From contig JAFKLR010000004.1 of assembly GCA_017304685.1 (NCBI GenBank), positions 488,841-552,840 on the forward strand: DNA of 64,000 bases, written 5' to 3'. Positions 1 through 9,228 of the stretch are shown one piece after another (position 1 is the stretch's first letter; every line of letters starts with the position of its first letter). The translations under genes and the position numbers were made by a program. Below the pieces are notes generated by a model. It was not told the origin of the DNA, made no database searches, and worked only from the letters and a program-made list of their open reading frames with translations. This DNA is from Sphingobacteriia bacterium. Its GTDB lineage: Bacteria; Pseudomonadota; Alphaproteobacteria; Rickettsiales; 33-17.

Positions 1-2
1 GT

Positions 3-428
3 ACATTTTCTGAGACAAGTGAATATGATACGCTAGAAGGTGTTTTAGAATTATTAAATTACTTAAGAGAACAGGGAATTTATCTAGCGGTAGTAAGTAA
101 TAAACTTGGTGAAATTTTAAGGCCTGAAGTTGAACGAATTGGTTTACATGAATATTTTATAAAAGTTGTAGGTTCGTTTGATGCTTTAAGAGATAAACCC
201 TTTCCTGACCCTGCATTTCTTGCTTTAGAAGGAAGTAATATTCATCCTGGTGATCATGTTTGGTTTATAGGAGATACTTTTGCTGATATTGAATGCGCTC
301 ATAATGCTGGTTTTAAGGCAGTATTAATTGGTGAATATAATTCTAAATTAATGCCTCGTGAGCCACATTTAGTTATAAATAATCATAAAGAATTATTAGA
401 TTTAATAAAATCCTGTGAAAACAATTAG
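3..428 (+). CDS. HAD-family hydrolase, C-terminal part (phosphoglycolate phosphatase-like)
   Basis: The reading frame is open from the window edge to a TAG at 426-428, so the N-terminus and the nucleophile motif are missing. What is visible is the second half of a HAD phosphatase: a motif II serine in VVSNK, a KPFPDP stretch giving the motif III lysine, and motif IV IGDTFADIECAHNAG with its metal-binding aspartates. This pattern is typical of Gph/PGP-type phosphatases acting on small phosphorylated metabolites, but the substrate cannot be told. The stop lies 14 nt inside priA, so the two genes are probably co-transcribed and translationally coupled. Confidence 0.8.
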   Translation, partial: TFSETSEYDTLEGVLELLNYLREQGIYLAVVSNKLGEILRPEVERIGLHEYFIKVVGSFDALRDKPFPDPAFLALEGSNIHPGDHVWFIGDTFADIECAHNAGFKAVLIGEYNSKLMPREPHLVINNHKELLDLIKSCENN

Positions 429-2385
429 ACAAGTTGTCATTCCAGTAAGCTATAAAGAAGGTTTGTTAGATTATGAACTACCAGACCATATAAAGGCTAA
501 TATAGGTTCTATTATTGAAGTAGAATTTGGTAAAAAGACCTTTATAGGTTTTATATGTAGTGACTTTACCTCAACAATAGATATTGCAAAACTAAAACCT
601 ATATTAAAAAAATTAGATTTAAATATATCTCCCAATTTAATAAATTTTATTAAAAAAGCTGCGCATTATAATTTAGCGGGTTTAGGTGATATTTTTAAAA
701 TGGTCTTACCTGGTTTTAGTGAAAAACTTATTCAAGAAATACATAAAATTACTTTAGGAAATTTAGAATATAAATTTAATTATCCTACTTTAGTAGAATC
801 ACAACAAGAAGTGTATAATTATTTAAAAACTGAAGTAATTGAGAAATCAGAAACATGTTTAATTGAAGGTGTAACTGGTTCCGGTAAAACCGAGGTTTAT
901 TTAAGTTTAATTATGGATGTAATTAAACAAGGTGATAACCAAGCGCTCGTATTATTTCCTGAAATATGTCTAACCACACAAATGATAGAAAGATTTAAAA
1001 ATCGCCTTGGATTTGAACCTATAATTTGGCATTCATCTTTAACTCAAAAACAAAGAAGAGAAGCGCTTGCAAAAATAATAAATGGTGCTGCAAAAGTAGT
1101 AATAGGAGCAAGAAGTGCATTGTTTCTTCCTTATAAGAATTTGCAATTAATTGTTGTCGATGAAGAGCATGAACAATCGTATAAGCAAGAAGATAATGTC
1201 TGCTACCATGCAAGAGATATGGCAGTTTTAAGAGGTGCTATTGAGAAAATCCCTGTTCTTTTATGTTCTGCAACTCCATCCCTCGAAAGTTTAGTAAACG
1301 TTAAATATGATAAATATAAATACGTTAAACTTAATAATAGGTATGGCAGTGCGACACTTCCAAAAGTAAACATTGTAGATATGCGACAAAATAAAAGAGA
1401 AGGTTTTATTAGTCAGGAATTACTTACCGAGCTTAAAAAGGTATTAGAGCAAAATAAGCAAGCTATGTTTTTCTTAAATAGAAGAGGTTTTGCTCCACTC
1501 ATGCTTTGCAGGCATTGTGGCTATAGAATAACTTGCCCAGATTGTTCAACATGGCTTGTAACGCATCATAAAAGCCGTGTTATGAAATGTCATTATTGTG
1601 ATTATACAATTCCTCTCCCTAAAGAATGTCCTGAATGTAGCCAAACTGAATCGTTAGTGGCTTGTGGTCCTGGAGTTGAGCGTATTGCTCATGAAATTCA
1701 AGAAGCTATTCCTAATATCAATGTTCTTGTTATGTCGCGGGATAATATTGAAGATATTGAATCCTACAGTGAAATGATCACACAAGTTGCTAATAATGAA
1801 GTAGATGTAATTATTGGAACTCAAATGATTGCAAAAGGCTTACATTTTCCTAATGTTGAGCTTGTAGGAATAATAGATGCGGATATGAGCCTTTATGGAG
1901 GTGATTTAAGAGCGAGTGAACGTACGTTTCAATTACTAAATCAAGTTGCAGGGCGGGCAGGTAGAGAAAGTAATATTGGTAAAGTATTTTTACAAACTTT
2001 TAATCCGGATAATCCACTTATTAAAGCAATTGCAAATTATGATAAAGATAGTTTTAGCGAGCAGGAAGTTCAGGAAAGAAAAATGTCTTTTATGCCACCG
2101 TTTAGCAGGCTTATTGCAATTGTATTATCTGATTTAAACGAGGAAAGATTAAAAAAAATTGTGAGAGAATTTTATACTCATGCGCCACTAAATAATGAGG
2201 TTTTAATATTAGGTCCTGTAGAAGCGCCAATATATAAAATTAGAAATAGATTTAGATATAGATTTTTACTTAGATCAACTAAAAAATTTAATTTACAGGA
2301 ATATGTAAAAAAGTGGTTTGAAATTTATAAATTGCCGCCACAAGTTAGGATAAAAATAGATGTAGATCCATATAATTTTAATTAG
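415..2385 (+). CDS. priA: Primosomal protein N', replication restart helicase PriA
   Basis: 656 residues. PriA is a 3'-5' superfamily 2 DNA helicase that recognises stalled forks and reloads the replisome. Visible features are an N-terminal DNA-binding part (about residues 1-110), Walker A GVTGSGKT at 152-159, the motif II box DEEH at 249-252, and a zinc-binding insertion of paired cysteines from residue 365 (CRHC, CPDC, CHYC, CPEC). GTQMIAKG and QVAGRAGR mark the second helicase lobe. The start is GTG at 415, inside the end of the upstream HAD gene; no ATG fits the conserved N-terminus better. The protein is somewhat shorter than the 730-residue E. coli enzyme, as is common in reduced alphaproteobacteria. 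Confidence 0.96.
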   Translation: MKTIRQVVIPVSYKEGLLDYELPDHIKANIGSIIEVEFGKKTFIGFICSDFTSTIDIAKLKPILKKLDLNISPNLINFIKKAAHYNLAGLGDIFKMVLPGFSEKLIQEIHKITLGNLEYKFNYPTLVESQQEVYNYLKTEVIEKSETCLIEGVTGSGKTEVYLSLIMDVIKQGDNQALVLFPEICLTTQMIERFKNRLGFEPIIWHSSLTQKQRREALAKIINGAAKVVIGARSALFLPYKNLQLIVVDEEHEQSYKQEDNVCYHARDMAVLRGAIEKIPVLLCSATPSLESLVNVKYDKYKYVKLNNRYGSATLPKVNIVDMRQNKREGFISQELLTELKKVLEQNKQAMFFLNRRGFAPLMLCRHCGYRITCPDCSTWLVTHHKSRVMKCHYCDYTIPLPKECPECSQTESLVACGPGVERIAHEIQEAIPNINVLVMSRDNIEDIESYSEMITQVANNEVDVIIGTQMIAKGLHFPNVELVGIIDADMSLYGGDLRASERTFQLLNQVAGRAGRESNIGKVFLQTFNPDNPLIKAIANYDKDSFSEQEVQERKMSFMPPFSRLIAIVLSDLNEERLKKIVREFYTHAPLNNEVLILGPVEAPIYKIRNRFRYRFLLRSTKKFNLQEYVKKWFEIYKLPPQVRIKIDVDPYNFN

Positions 2386-2422
2386 TTATCTGAGTTATAA
2401 ATGTATATTATAACTCAGATAA
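2386..2422. terminator. Bidirectional terminator hairpin between priA and the helicase gene
   Basis: A perfect 15-bp inverted repeat (2386-2400 with 2408-2422, 7-nt loop) starts right after the priA stop and lies 10 nt beyond the stop of the convergent helicase gene. The stem is AT-rich and long and could serve both strands. Confidence 0.75.
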
Positions 2423-2432
2423 TCAAATATTA

Positions 2433-3944
2433 TTAGTTAGCTTTTTTAGTTAACTTTAAAGTTTTTCTTTGAGGACCTTTTTTAAATCCGCCTGGCTTTT
2501 TAAAACCTTCAGATTTTTTAAATCCGCCATCAGATTTCTTGAAACCACCATCAGATTTTTTAAATCCTCCGTCTGCTTTTTTAAATCCACCTGTTTTTTT
2601 GAAACCGTCAGATTTTTTAAATCCACCATCTGTTTTCTTAAATCCATCACCTTTAAAGCCATCGTTTTTAAAGCTATCATTTCTAGACCCATCAGATTTT
2701 TTGAATCCATCTTCTGATTTAAAGCCACCTTTTTTATATCCATCTCTTTTTGGAGCATTTGGATTTTTAGAGAATCTATCATTTCTCTTATTATTTCTTC
2801 TACTTGAATTACCGCCACCATGACCAGATCTAACTTCAGGTTTAACATTTGAAGTTTTAGAATCAGGATCCATGAAATTACAAATAACTCTCCATTTTTT
2901 GCTATCTTTTGGAGATACTAAACATAAAGCAAAACCTTCTGCACCAGCGCGTGCTGTTCTACCGATTCTATGAATGTAATCTTCTGGTGAATTTGGTAAA
3001 TCATAATTAATTACGTGTTTAATATGCGAAATATCTAAACCACGAGCAGCAACATCTGTTGCAACTAATACATTAAAACGATTGTGACGGAAAGAGTTAA
3101 TAATTCTTTCACGTTTATTTTGACGTAAATCTCCGTGAAGAGCCATAGCTTTATGATTTAAACTTTGTAATTTTTCTGCTAAACGGTCTGCGCCAATTTT
3201 TGTAGCAACAAACACAATTATTGAACCTTCACGTTCATTAATTTCATGTAAGAATTTATCATATTTCTTTTCTTCAGAAACCTGAATAACATCTTGTTTA
3301 ATTTTTGCTGCAGGTGCAATTACTGAACCTATAGAAATTCTTTCAGGTTGGTTAAGATATTTTTGCGCTAAACTTGCTACATTTGTAGGAAGGGTTGCAG
3401 AAAACATTAATGTTTGTCTTTTTTTAGGAAGGTTTTTAATAATTTCTTCTATTTGAATACTGAAACCCATATCAAACATGCGATCCATTTCATCTAGTAC
3501 TAAGAAATCAATGTTTGAGCATGGAAATGTTTTACGTTGAATATGATCAATAACTCTACCTGGTGTACCAACAATAATTCTTGGTCTGCTTTTAAGTATT
3601 TGAAGTTGTTTCACTATTGATTCGCCACCAATTAAAAGAGCAACACGAGTTTTAGGCTGGTTGCTTATAAGTTGTTTTATAGCTTTTTCTACCTGTTGTG
3701 CAATTTCGCGTGTTGGCATTAATATAAGAGCTGAACTTTCAGGATTTTCTATTAATTTAGAAATTAAAGGAATAGAAAAAGCTAAAGTTTTTCCTGTTCC
3801 TGTTTGTGCTGATCCTAAAACGTCACGACCTTGTAGAGCTAGTGGTATAGTTTGAGCTTGTATTGGGGTTGGAGTAGCGAATTTTAATCTTTCAAGTGAT
3901 TGGCTAAGTAATTTGGGTAAACCCATTTCTTGGAAATTGTTCAT
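2433..3944 (-). CDS. rhlE: DEAD-box RNA helicase, RhlE-like, with long repetitive basic tail
   Basis: 503 residues. This is an ATP-dependent RNA helicase expected to act in ribosome assembly or mRNA turnover. Motifs in order: Q motif TPTPIQ at 24-29, Walker A AQTGTGKT at 46-53, PTREIAQ, motif II at 151-154, SAT at 182-184, and HRIGRTARAG from 325. Motif II reads DEMD instead of DEAD, a conservative but unusual change. After about residue 370 the fold ends and a 130-residue low-complexity tail follows, rich in Gly, Phe, Lys and Asp (units like GGFKKSDG), probably an RNA-binding tail. RhlE is the best match by motif context; other RNA helicase subfamilies are possible. Confidence 0.9.
   Translation of the reverse strand: MNNFQEMGLPKLLSQSLERLKFATPTPIQAQTIPLALQGRDVLGSAQTGTGKTLAFSIPLISKLIENPESSALILMPTREIAQQVEKAIKQLISNQPKTRVALLIGGESIVKQLQILKSRPRIIVGTPGRVIDHIQRKTFPCSNIDFLVLDEMDRMFDMGFSIQIEEIIKNLPKKRQTLMFSATLPTNVASLAQKYLNQPERISIGSVIAPAAKIKQDVIQVSEEKKYDKFLHEINEREGSIIVFVATKIGADRLAEKLQSLNHKAMALHGDLRQNKRERIINSFRHNRFNVLVATDVAARGLDISHIKHVINYDLPNSPEDYIHRIGRTARAGAEGFALCLVSPKDSKKWRVICNFMDPDSKTSNVKPEVRSGHGGGNSSRRNNKRNDRFSKNPNAPKRDGYKKGGFKSEDGFKKSDGSRNDSFKNDGFKGDGFKKTDGGFKKSDGFKKTGGFKKADGGFKKSDGGFKKSDGGFKKSEGFKKPGGFKKGPQRKTLKLTKKAN
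2471..2747 (-). repeat. Coding tandem repeat (GGFKKSDG-type units) in the helicase tail
   Basis: The DNA repeats a short unit of about 21-30 nt (AAATCCNCCATCAGATTTTTT-like on the plus strand, with variants) roughly a dozen times, encoding GFKKSDG/GFKKTDG/GFKKADG. The repetition creates long spurious open frames on the plus strand. Copy number is likely to vary between strains through slippage. Confidence 0.85.
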
Positions 3945-4308
3945 TTATAAACCTTTTTAAAAAATAAAAAAAATACTCACAATTAACATATATTTGTGAG
4001 GTTAAAACTTCAGATAAAAAGTTATTGTAAGTATTTTCAAGAACTTAAGTGCTATATTTTATTTCAAAAAAAGAGCTTTATGAATCTGAAGAGATAATTA
4101 AAATTGTTGGTATAATAATTTATTTTTTAATTAATAGCAAGGAAATAATTAGATATTTTGTAAATAAAAAGATTTGTAAATCAATGAATTGAATTTAACT
4201 TTATATTTCAATGGTTAATAATCTATCTCTTGAAAAACTAAAGATAATCTTTATATTTATTAATATACAGTGTGAATTTGGTAGTAACTCTTAAAAATGG
4301 AGGTCATT
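3945..4308. other. Divergent intergenic region between the helicase and hsp20
   Basis: About 360 bases of very AT-rich DNA without a coding frame or recognisable RNA gene. It holds the leader of the helicase gene on the minus strand, where a 7-bp dyad CTCACAA/TTGTGAG (3976-3982, 3994-4000) would form a hairpin about 35-55 nt upstream of the start codon. On the other side lies the hsp20 promoter region. CTTGAAA occurs on both strands (4229 on plus, 4035-4041 on minus). Otherwise I see nothing definable. Confidence 0.5.
4229..4258 (+). promoter_or_regulatory. Possible heat-shock (sigma-32 type) promoter of hsp20
   Basis: CTTGAAAA at 4229-4236 matches the CTTGAA core of the alphaproteobacterial sigma-32 -35 element. 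A T/A-rich -10 candidate (CTTTATATTT, from 4249) follows about 13 nt later, and the start codon is 50 nt downstream. The -10 is weak, so this is a suggestion from motif and gene identity. Confidence 0.35.
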
Positions 4309-4788
4309 ATGAATTTACGTAAACTTTTACCGCATGATTGGAATAAATCTATTACAGATCATTTTCCTTTAAGTTCTCTTCAAAAAGAAATGGATAAATT
4401 GTTTGATGATTTTTCAAAGAGATTTTATTCTCCACTATCTTCTTCTACAAGTTTTTTTCCTTCAGTAGATGTAAGTGAAACAGATAAAGAAATTAAAATT
4501 GCAGCTGAATTACCTGGTATTGATGAAAAAGATATTGAGTTAACTTTAGACAATGGGCTTTTAACAATTAAAGGAAAAAAAGAAATTGTAAGAGAAGAAA
4601 AAGAGGAAAGTTATCATATAATTGAAAGAAGTAAAGGTAACTTCTTTAGATCTTTTCAATTACCATATAATAGTATAACTGACAAAGATCTAGAAGCAAA
4701 ATTTAAGAAAGGTGTTTTAAATATAATTATAAAAAAACCTAAAGAACAAATTAATAATAGTAAAAAAATCGCTATTAAAGCAGAGTGA
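4309..4788 (+). CDS. Small heat-shock protein, Hsp20/alpha-crystallin family
   Basis: 159 residues from the ATG at 4309. Small heat-shock proteins are ATP-independent holdases that bind unfolding proteins and pass them to DnaK/GrpE. The alpha-crystallin domain spans about residues 45-140, with the typical start PSVDVSETDKEIKIAAELPG, an ELTLDNGLLTIKG strand pair and the closing AKFKKGVLNIIIKKP (the conserved GVL motif). An in-frame ATG at 4297 exists, but GGAGG at 4299-4303 is a Shine-Dalgarno ideally spaced for 4309, which decides the start. The gene stands alone with its own terminator. It is a typical Rickettsiales HspC-like protein. Confidence 0.95.
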   Translation: MNLRKLLPHDWNKSITDHFPLSSLQKEMDKLFDDFSKRFYSPLSSSTSFFPSVDVSETDKEIKIAAELPGIDEKDIELTLDNGLLTIKGKKEIVREEKEESYHIIERSKGNFFRSFQLPYNSITDKDLEAKFKKGVLNIIIKKPKEQINNSKKIAIKAE

Positions 4789-4790
4789 AA

Positions 4791-4830
4791 TTAAAGGGTT
4801 AAGATTAATATTGTAATTTTAACCCTTTAA
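4791..4830 (+). terminator. Terminator hairpin after hsp20
   Basis: Inverted repeat TTAAAGGGTTAA (4791-4802) with TTAACCCTTTAA (4819-4830), 16-nt loop, directly after the hsp20 stop. There is no long U-run, so it may be moderately efficient. Confidence 0.6.
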
Positions 4831-4882
4831 CTTATTGAGTTCTTAATAAAATATTCTTATATTTATAAATTAATTGTAATTA

Positions 4883-4909
4883 TTGACTTGGAATGTTATT
4901 TTTGATAAC
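4883..4909 (+). promoter_or_regulatory. Candidate sigma-70 promoter of the sdh operon
   Basis: TTGACT (4883-4888) and GATAAC (4904-4909) with a 15-nt spacer lie 28 nt upstream of sdhC. The -35 is five of six to consensus, the -10 four of six, and the spacer is short. Confidence 0.35.
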
Positions 4910-4936
4910 TAGTCGATAGAAATATAAGGATATTTT

Positions 4937-5341
4937 ATGGATTCAAAGTATAAAAACAAACCTCTTTCACCGCATTTAAGCATTTATCGTCCACAAATTA
5001 CTTCAGTAATGTCCATAACACATAGAGCGACAGGATTTATTTTATATTTTGCACTTATTCTAATTGTTTGGGGATTAACTGTTTTAACATATTGCGATCA
5101 TTTACAATTTGAAATTCAAGCTTTCTTAAAACAAAATAGCTGTGTTATAAATATATTCCATACCCTTTTAATATTTATAATGTTTGCTACTTTTTATCAT
5201 CTACTAAATGGATTAAGGCATCTTTACTGGGATATAGGTAAAGGCTTCACAATAAAATCGGTTTATATTACAGGTTATAGTGTAATTATAGGTAGTATAG
5301 TTCTTACAGCAATTAGCTGGTTATATTTTTATAAATTATAG
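4937..5341 (+). CDS. sdhC: Succinate dehydrogenase cytochrome b556 subunit SdhC
   Basis: 134 residues, first gene of sdhCDAB. SdhC is a membrane anchor of complex II that helps bind heme b and ubiquinone. The family signature is clear: SPHLSIYRPQ near the N-terminus, SITHRATG at about 26-33, and HLLNGLRHLYWD carrying the likely heme-ligand histidine. There are three membrane segments (about 32-52, 70-92, 110-131). Start is ATG with AAGGA 5-9 nt upstream. Confidence 0.96.
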   Translation: MDSKYKNKPLSPHLSIYRPQITSVMSITHRATGFILYFALILIVWGLTVLTYCDHLQFEIQAFLKQNSCVINIFHTLLIFIMFATFYHLLNGLRHLYWDIGKGFTIKSVYITGYSVIIGSIVLTAISWLYFYKL

Positions 5342-5357
5342 ATTCAGGAGGAATTAA

Positions 5358-5759
5358 ATGAATAAAAGCGAGTTTAAATCTCCTTTAGCATTTGCAAAAG
5401 GCTTAGGTTCATCTCAATCAGGTACAGGGCATTTCATACATCAAAGAATTTCTGCGGTACTACTATTACCATTACTTTTATGGTTTGTTGTAACCTCATT
5501 ACATTTTCTTGCAGTACCTTTAAATCAAGGCTTTAAGTTAATTGCTCATCCATTTAATACTATAGCGCTTTTATTAACAATAATAGTATCTTTATACCAT
5601 GGTATGTTAGGTATGAAGGTAATTATAGAAGATTATGTTCATAAAGAAGGAGTAAAAACTTGTATATTACTTTTATTATATGGACTTACATATTTTACAA
5701 TGGCTCTTGGTATTATATCTTCAATTGCTATACATATTAAATATTTTATAAATCAATAA
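5358..5759 (+). CDS. sdhD: Succinate dehydrogenase membrane anchor SdhD
   Basis: 133 residues, 16 nt after sdhC with an AGGAGGA ribosome site. It is the second hydrophobic anchor of complex II. It has the family's SGTGHFIHQRISAV start to helix 1 and LYHGMLGMKVIIEDYVH in helix 2, where the histidine and the tyrosine/aspartate contribute to heme and quinone binding. Three membrane helices are visible. It pairs with SdhC to hold SdhAB on the inner face of the cytoplasmic membrane. Confidence 0.95.
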   Translation: MNKSEFKSPLAFAKGLGSSQSGTGHFIHQRISAVLLLPLLLWFVVTSLHFLAVPLNQGFKLIAHPFNTIALLLTIIVSLYHGMLGMKVIIEDYVHKEGVKTCILLLLYGLTYFTMALGIISSIAIHIKYFINQ

Positions 5760-5777
5760 TCAATTTTTGGAACAAAA

Positions 5778-7568
5778 ATGTCTGCTTACGAAATTATAGA
5801 TCATGAATACGACGTGGTAGTTGTAGGTGCTGGAGGTGCAGGACTTAGAGCTACTTTTGGAATGGCAGAGGCAGGTCTTAGAACTGCTTGTATTACAAAA
5901 GTTTTTCCAACAAGAAGTCATACTGTAGCTGCACAAGGTGGAATAAGTGCTGCACTCGCTAATATGGGTGAAGATGACTGGCGTTGGCATATGTACGACA
6001 CAATAAAAGGATCTGATTGGCTTGGTGATCAAGATGCTATTGAATATATGTGTAAAAATGCTATGCAGGCAATTATTGAATTAGAACATTATGGGGTTCC
6101 ATTTTCGCGTACAAAAGAAGGAAAAATATATCAGCGTCCTTTCGGTGGAATGACAACGCATTATGGTGAGGGTAAAGCTGCTCAGCGTACATGTGCAGCA
6201 GCCGATCGTACGGGACATGCTATACTTCATACTTTGTATCAACAATCGCTTAAATTTAAAGCAGAATTTTTCATAGAATATTTTGCTCTCGATTTAATTA
6301 TGGATGATGAAGGAGCATGTAAAGGTGTTATAGCTTGGAATTTATTAGATGGAACTATTCATCGTTTTAAAGCGCATATGGTGGTTTTAGCTACAGGCGG
6401 ATATGGAAGAGCGTATTTTTCAGCTACTTCCGCTCATACATGTACTGGTGATGGTAATGCAATGGTGGTGCGTGCAGGTTTACCACTTCAGGATATGGAA
6501 TTTGTTCAATTTCACCCAACTGGAATTTATGGTTCAGGTTGTTTAATAACCGAAGGTTCGCGCGGGGAAGGAGGATATCTTGTAAATTCAAATGGTGAAA
6601 GATTTATGGAAAGATATGCGCCTTCAGCAAAAGATTTAGCATCTCGTGACGTTGTAAGCAGAGCTATGACAATTGAAATTAAGGAAGGTAGAGGCGTTGG
6701 CCCTAAAAAAGATCATATATATTTACACCTTGATCATCTTGATCCAAAAATTTTACATGAAAGATTACCTGGTATTTCTGAAACAGCAAAAATATTTGCG
6801 GGAGTTGATGTAACAAAGCAACCTATTCCAGTAATACCAACTGTTCATTATAATATGGGTGGTATACCAACGAACTATCATTGTGAAGTTGTGAGGCCAA
6901 CTAAAGATAATCCTGATAATGTAGTGCCAGGACTTATGGCAATTGGTGAAGCGGCCTGTGTTTCTGTGCATGGAGCAAATCGTTTGGGTTCCAATTCATT
7001 ATTAGATCTCGTTGTATTTGGAAGAGCTGCCGCACTTCGTGCAAAAGAAGTTGTGAAGCCAAATTCTTTACATAAAACTACTACACCTAATGATGCAGAT
7101 AAAGCTTTATCACGATTCGATAAAATTAGAAACGCAAATGGTTCAATTCCTACTGCTGATTTACGTGAAGAAATGCAGCAAGTAATGCAATCACATGCGG
7201 CTGTATTTAGAACAGAAGACTCGCTTAAAGAAGGTTGTGAATTAATTGACCAAGTAAGAGGAAAATTTAAAGAGCTTAATGTAACTGATAGATCATTATG
7301 TTGGAATAGTGATTTAGTAGAAGCTCTTGAATTAGATAATTTACTTGATCAGGCAGTTATTACTATGCATAGCGCATATAATCGTAAAGAAAGTAGAGGG
7401 GCGCATGCAAGAGAAGATTATACTGAACGTGATGATGAAAATTGGATGAAGCATACAGTAACCTGGATTGATGATCAAAAACATGTTAAGATTGATTACA
7501 GGCCAGTTCATATGAATACGTTAACAGATGAAGTTAAACCAATACCACCAAAGAAGAGAGTGTATTAA
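5778..7568 (+). CDS. sdhA: Succinate dehydrogenase flavoprotein subunit SdhA
   Basis: 596 residues, full length. It oxidises succinate to fumarate and passes electrons through covalent FAD to SdhB. The FAD-binding GAGGAG is at 17-22. His48 in SHTVAAQGG is the expected covalent FAD attachment site. Substrate-site motifs HPTG and TEGSRGEGG follow, then [18 protein letters not shown] near the C-terminal part of the FAD domain. Gaps to sdhD and sdhB are 18 and 2 nt, so one transcript is expected. Confidence 0.98.
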   Translation: MSAYEIIDHEYDVVVVGAGGAGLRATFGMAEAGLRTACITKVFPTRSHTVAAQGGISAALANMGEDDWRWHMYDTIKGSDWLGDQDAIEYMCKNAMQAIIELEHYGVPFSRTKEGKIYQRPFGGMTTHYGEGKAAQRTCAAADRTGHAILHTLYQQSLKFKAEFFIEYFALDLIMDDEGACKGVIAWNLLDGTIHRFKAHMVVLATGGYGRAYFSATSAHTCTGDGNAMVVRAGLPLQDMEFVQFHPTGIYGSGCLITEGSRGEGGYLVNSNGERFMERYAPSAKDLASRDVVSRAMTIEIKEGRGVGPKKDHIYLHLDHLDPKILHERLPGISETAKIFAGVDVTKQPIPVIPTVHYNMGGIPTNYHCEVVRPTKDNPDNVVPGLMAIGEAACVSVHGANRLGSNSLLDLVVFGRAAALRAKEVVKPNSLHKTTTPNDADKALSRFDKIRNANGSIPTADLREEMQQVMQSHAAVFRTEDSLKEGCELIDQVRGKFKELNVTDRSLCWNSDLVEALELDNLLDQAVITMHSAYNRKESRGAHAREDYTERDDENWMKHTVTWIDDQKHVKIDYRPVHMNTLTDEVKPIPPKKRVY

Positions 7569-7570
7569 AA

Positions 7571-8356
7571 ATGGTTGAATTTGCATTACCAAAAAATTCT
7601 AAAATAAAAAAAGGTAAAGAATATAAGTCAAAGAAGGAATCTAAAAATATTAAAAAGTTTCATATTTATAGATATGATCCTGATTCTGGCGATAATCCAA
7701 GTGTAGATACTTATGAATTGGATTTAGATTCTTGTGGTCCAATGATTTTAGATGCTCTTATCAAATTAAAAGGTGAAACTGATAGCACTCTTACTTTCCG
7801 TCGTTCATGTCGTGAAGGAATTTGTGGCAGTTGCGCTATGAATATTGATGGAACAAATACGCTTGCTTGTACTAAAGCCATTGATGAGGTTAAAGGTGAT
7901 GTGAAAATTTTCCCACTTCCGCATATGCCGGTGATAAAAGATTTAGTTCCTGATTTAACGCATTTTTATGCTCAATACGCTTCTATTGAACCATGGTTAA
8001 AAGCAGACACTCCACCACCGCCAAGCAAGGAAAGATTGCAATCACCTGAAGATAGAGCAAAACTTGATGGATTATATGAATGTATTCTATGTGCATGTTG
8101 CTCAACAAGCTGTCCAAGTTATTGGTGGAATGGTGATAAATATTTAGGGCCTGCCATTCTTCTTCAAGCTGCAAGATGGTTGAATGATTCACGTGATGAT
8201 CACACCGGTGAACGCTTAGATGATTTAGAAGATCCATTTAAATTATATAGATGTCATACCATTATGAATTGCACTAAAACCTGTCCGAAGGGTTTAAATC
8301 CGGCAGAGGCAATTGGTGAAATTAAACAAATGATGGTAGAAAGAAAAGGAATATAA
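7571..8356 (+). CDS. sdhB: Succinate dehydrogenase iron-sulfur subunit SdhB
   Basis: 261 residues. It carries electrons from SdhA to quinone through three Fe-S clusters. The [2Fe-2S] cysteines are C80, C85, C88 and C100 in CREGICGSC...C. The [4Fe-4S] and [3Fe-4S] sets lie in [17 protein letters not shown] (171-187) and [17 protein letters not shown] (228-244). The first 30 residues are an unusually lysine-rich N-terminal extension typical of the rickettsial protein. It ends the operon and is followed by a strong terminator. Confidence 0.98.
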   Translation: MVEFALPKNSKIKKGKEYKSKKESKNIKKFHIYRYDPDSGDNPSVDTYELDLDSCGPMILDALIKLKGETDSTLTFRRSCREGICGSCAMNIDGTNTLACTKAIDEVKGDVKIFPLPHMPVIKDLVPDLTHFYAQYASIEPWLKADTPPPPSKERLQSPEDRAKLDGLYECILCACCSTSCPSYWWNGDKYLGPAILLQAARWLNDSRDDHTGERLDDLEDPFKLYRCHTIMNCTKTCPKGLNPAEAIGEIKQMMVERKGI

Positions 8357-8358
8357 AA

Positions 8359-8385
8359 AAAAAGGCGCTTTTTTAAAGCGCCTTT
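8359..8385. terminator. Rho-independent terminator after sdhB
   Basis: A 12-bp perfect stem AAAAGGCGCTTT (8359-8370) with AAAGCGCCTTTT (8374-8385), 3-nt loop, followed by T-rich sequence. It is GC-rich for this genome and flanked by A and T runs on both sides, so it can also serve the convergent gene that ends at 8394. Confidence 0.9.
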
Positions 8386-8393
8386 TAATTTAA

Positions 8394-9206
8394 TTATCTT
8401 GTACGTTGAGTAGAAATAATATTTTCAACTAAACCAGTTAGCGTTTTAGTTTTTTCTTCTTTTTTATCCCATTCGATTACATGGATTTTTGCATCGTGAG
8501 CTACATTTTTATTTGCAGACATATCACGTTCTAATTGTTCTCTTAAAGCTTCATTTTCAATTTTATTTGTTCCTGTAATATAGGCAGTATAAGAATATTG
8601 ATCAGAAAATTTTCCAGTATCAATTTCTTCTTTGATAACTTTTTTTAATAATCCTTTACCGTCTATTTTTTCGATATAACTTAATCTAACATTCACATTT
8701 CCTATTTTCCTTAAATTATACGTATCAGATTCAGGGTTGTAATCATATTCAATTTTAATATTTTCTTTTTTTAATAACTCTATAACATCTCTAATGTCTT
8801 TATTATTTGTATAACTTATAATTATGAATTTATTTCCTTCTTTTTTTGCAAGATCAATTAATTCTTTTGCGTAATTTAAATTATTTACTTGCTCACTTTT
8901 CTCTTTTTTATTCCAAGCTTGATTAAATTCCTCTATTGTGAATTCAACGTCAAAAGTTTTTTGAATTTGATCTAACATATATACGTTAAATTCATTTTCA
9001 GATAGAATTCCTTGTTTAAAAGCTTGAATTGCATCGTCACTTTTTTTAATAACTTGAGTAATAGCTGGAATGAGAGTTAAAGGATCTAAATTTGGATTAT
9101 TTTTCTTATTTTTAATTAAACCTATAAATTCCATTACTACAGGTTGGTAATTAGGAGTAAAAATTTCTCCTAAAGAAATAATAAAAAGGTTTTGTTGTTT
9201 ACTCAT
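8394..9206 (-). CDS. Degenerate HAD-like protein, probably catalytically inactive
   Basis: 270 residues. The layout resembles YihX-type HAD phosphatases: a motif I-like FIISLGEIF at 8-16, a cap-like segment with FNQAWN at 94-99, motif II-like FIIISYTN at 127-134, and a motif IV-like TAYITGTNKIENEAL. Key residues are lost: Ser11 stands where the nucleophilic Asp of FDLGxV should be, and the acidic pair of motif IV is replaced by TG. This is inferred by eye from pattern, not alignment. It follows another HAD-like gene on the same strand but behind a terminator. Function is unknown; a binding or regulatory role is possible. Confidence 0.7.
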   Translation of the reverse strand: MSKQQNLFIISLGEIFTPNYQPVVMEFIGLIKNKKNNPNLDPLTLIPAITQVIKKSDDAIQAFKQGILSENEFNVYMLDQIQKTFDVEFTIEEFNQAWNKKEKSEQVNNLNYAKELIDLAKKEGNKFIIISYTNNKDIRDVIELLKKENIKIEYDYNPESDTYNLRKIGNVNVRLSYIEKIDGKGLLKKVIKEEIDTGKFSDQYSYTAYITGTNKIENEALREQLERDMSANKNVAHDAKIHVIEWDKKEEKTKTLTGLVENIISTQRTR

Positions 9207-9228
9207 TGTAGTATCTCCTAAAAAAATT

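Noticed and set aside
2469..2823. Two plus-strand open frames (82 and 94 codons) opposite the helicase tail
   Set aside because: They are antisense shadows of the GFKKSDG repeat; periodic composition keeps these frames open. No ribosome site or family match.
4297..4308. Upstream ATG for hsp20
   Set aside because: The Shine-Dalgarno GGAGG overlaps this codon and is correctly placed for the ATG at 4309.
5760..6032. Minus-strand 90-codon frame inside sdhA
   Set aside because: Shadow of the highly conserved SdhA sequence; the translation has no recognisable features.
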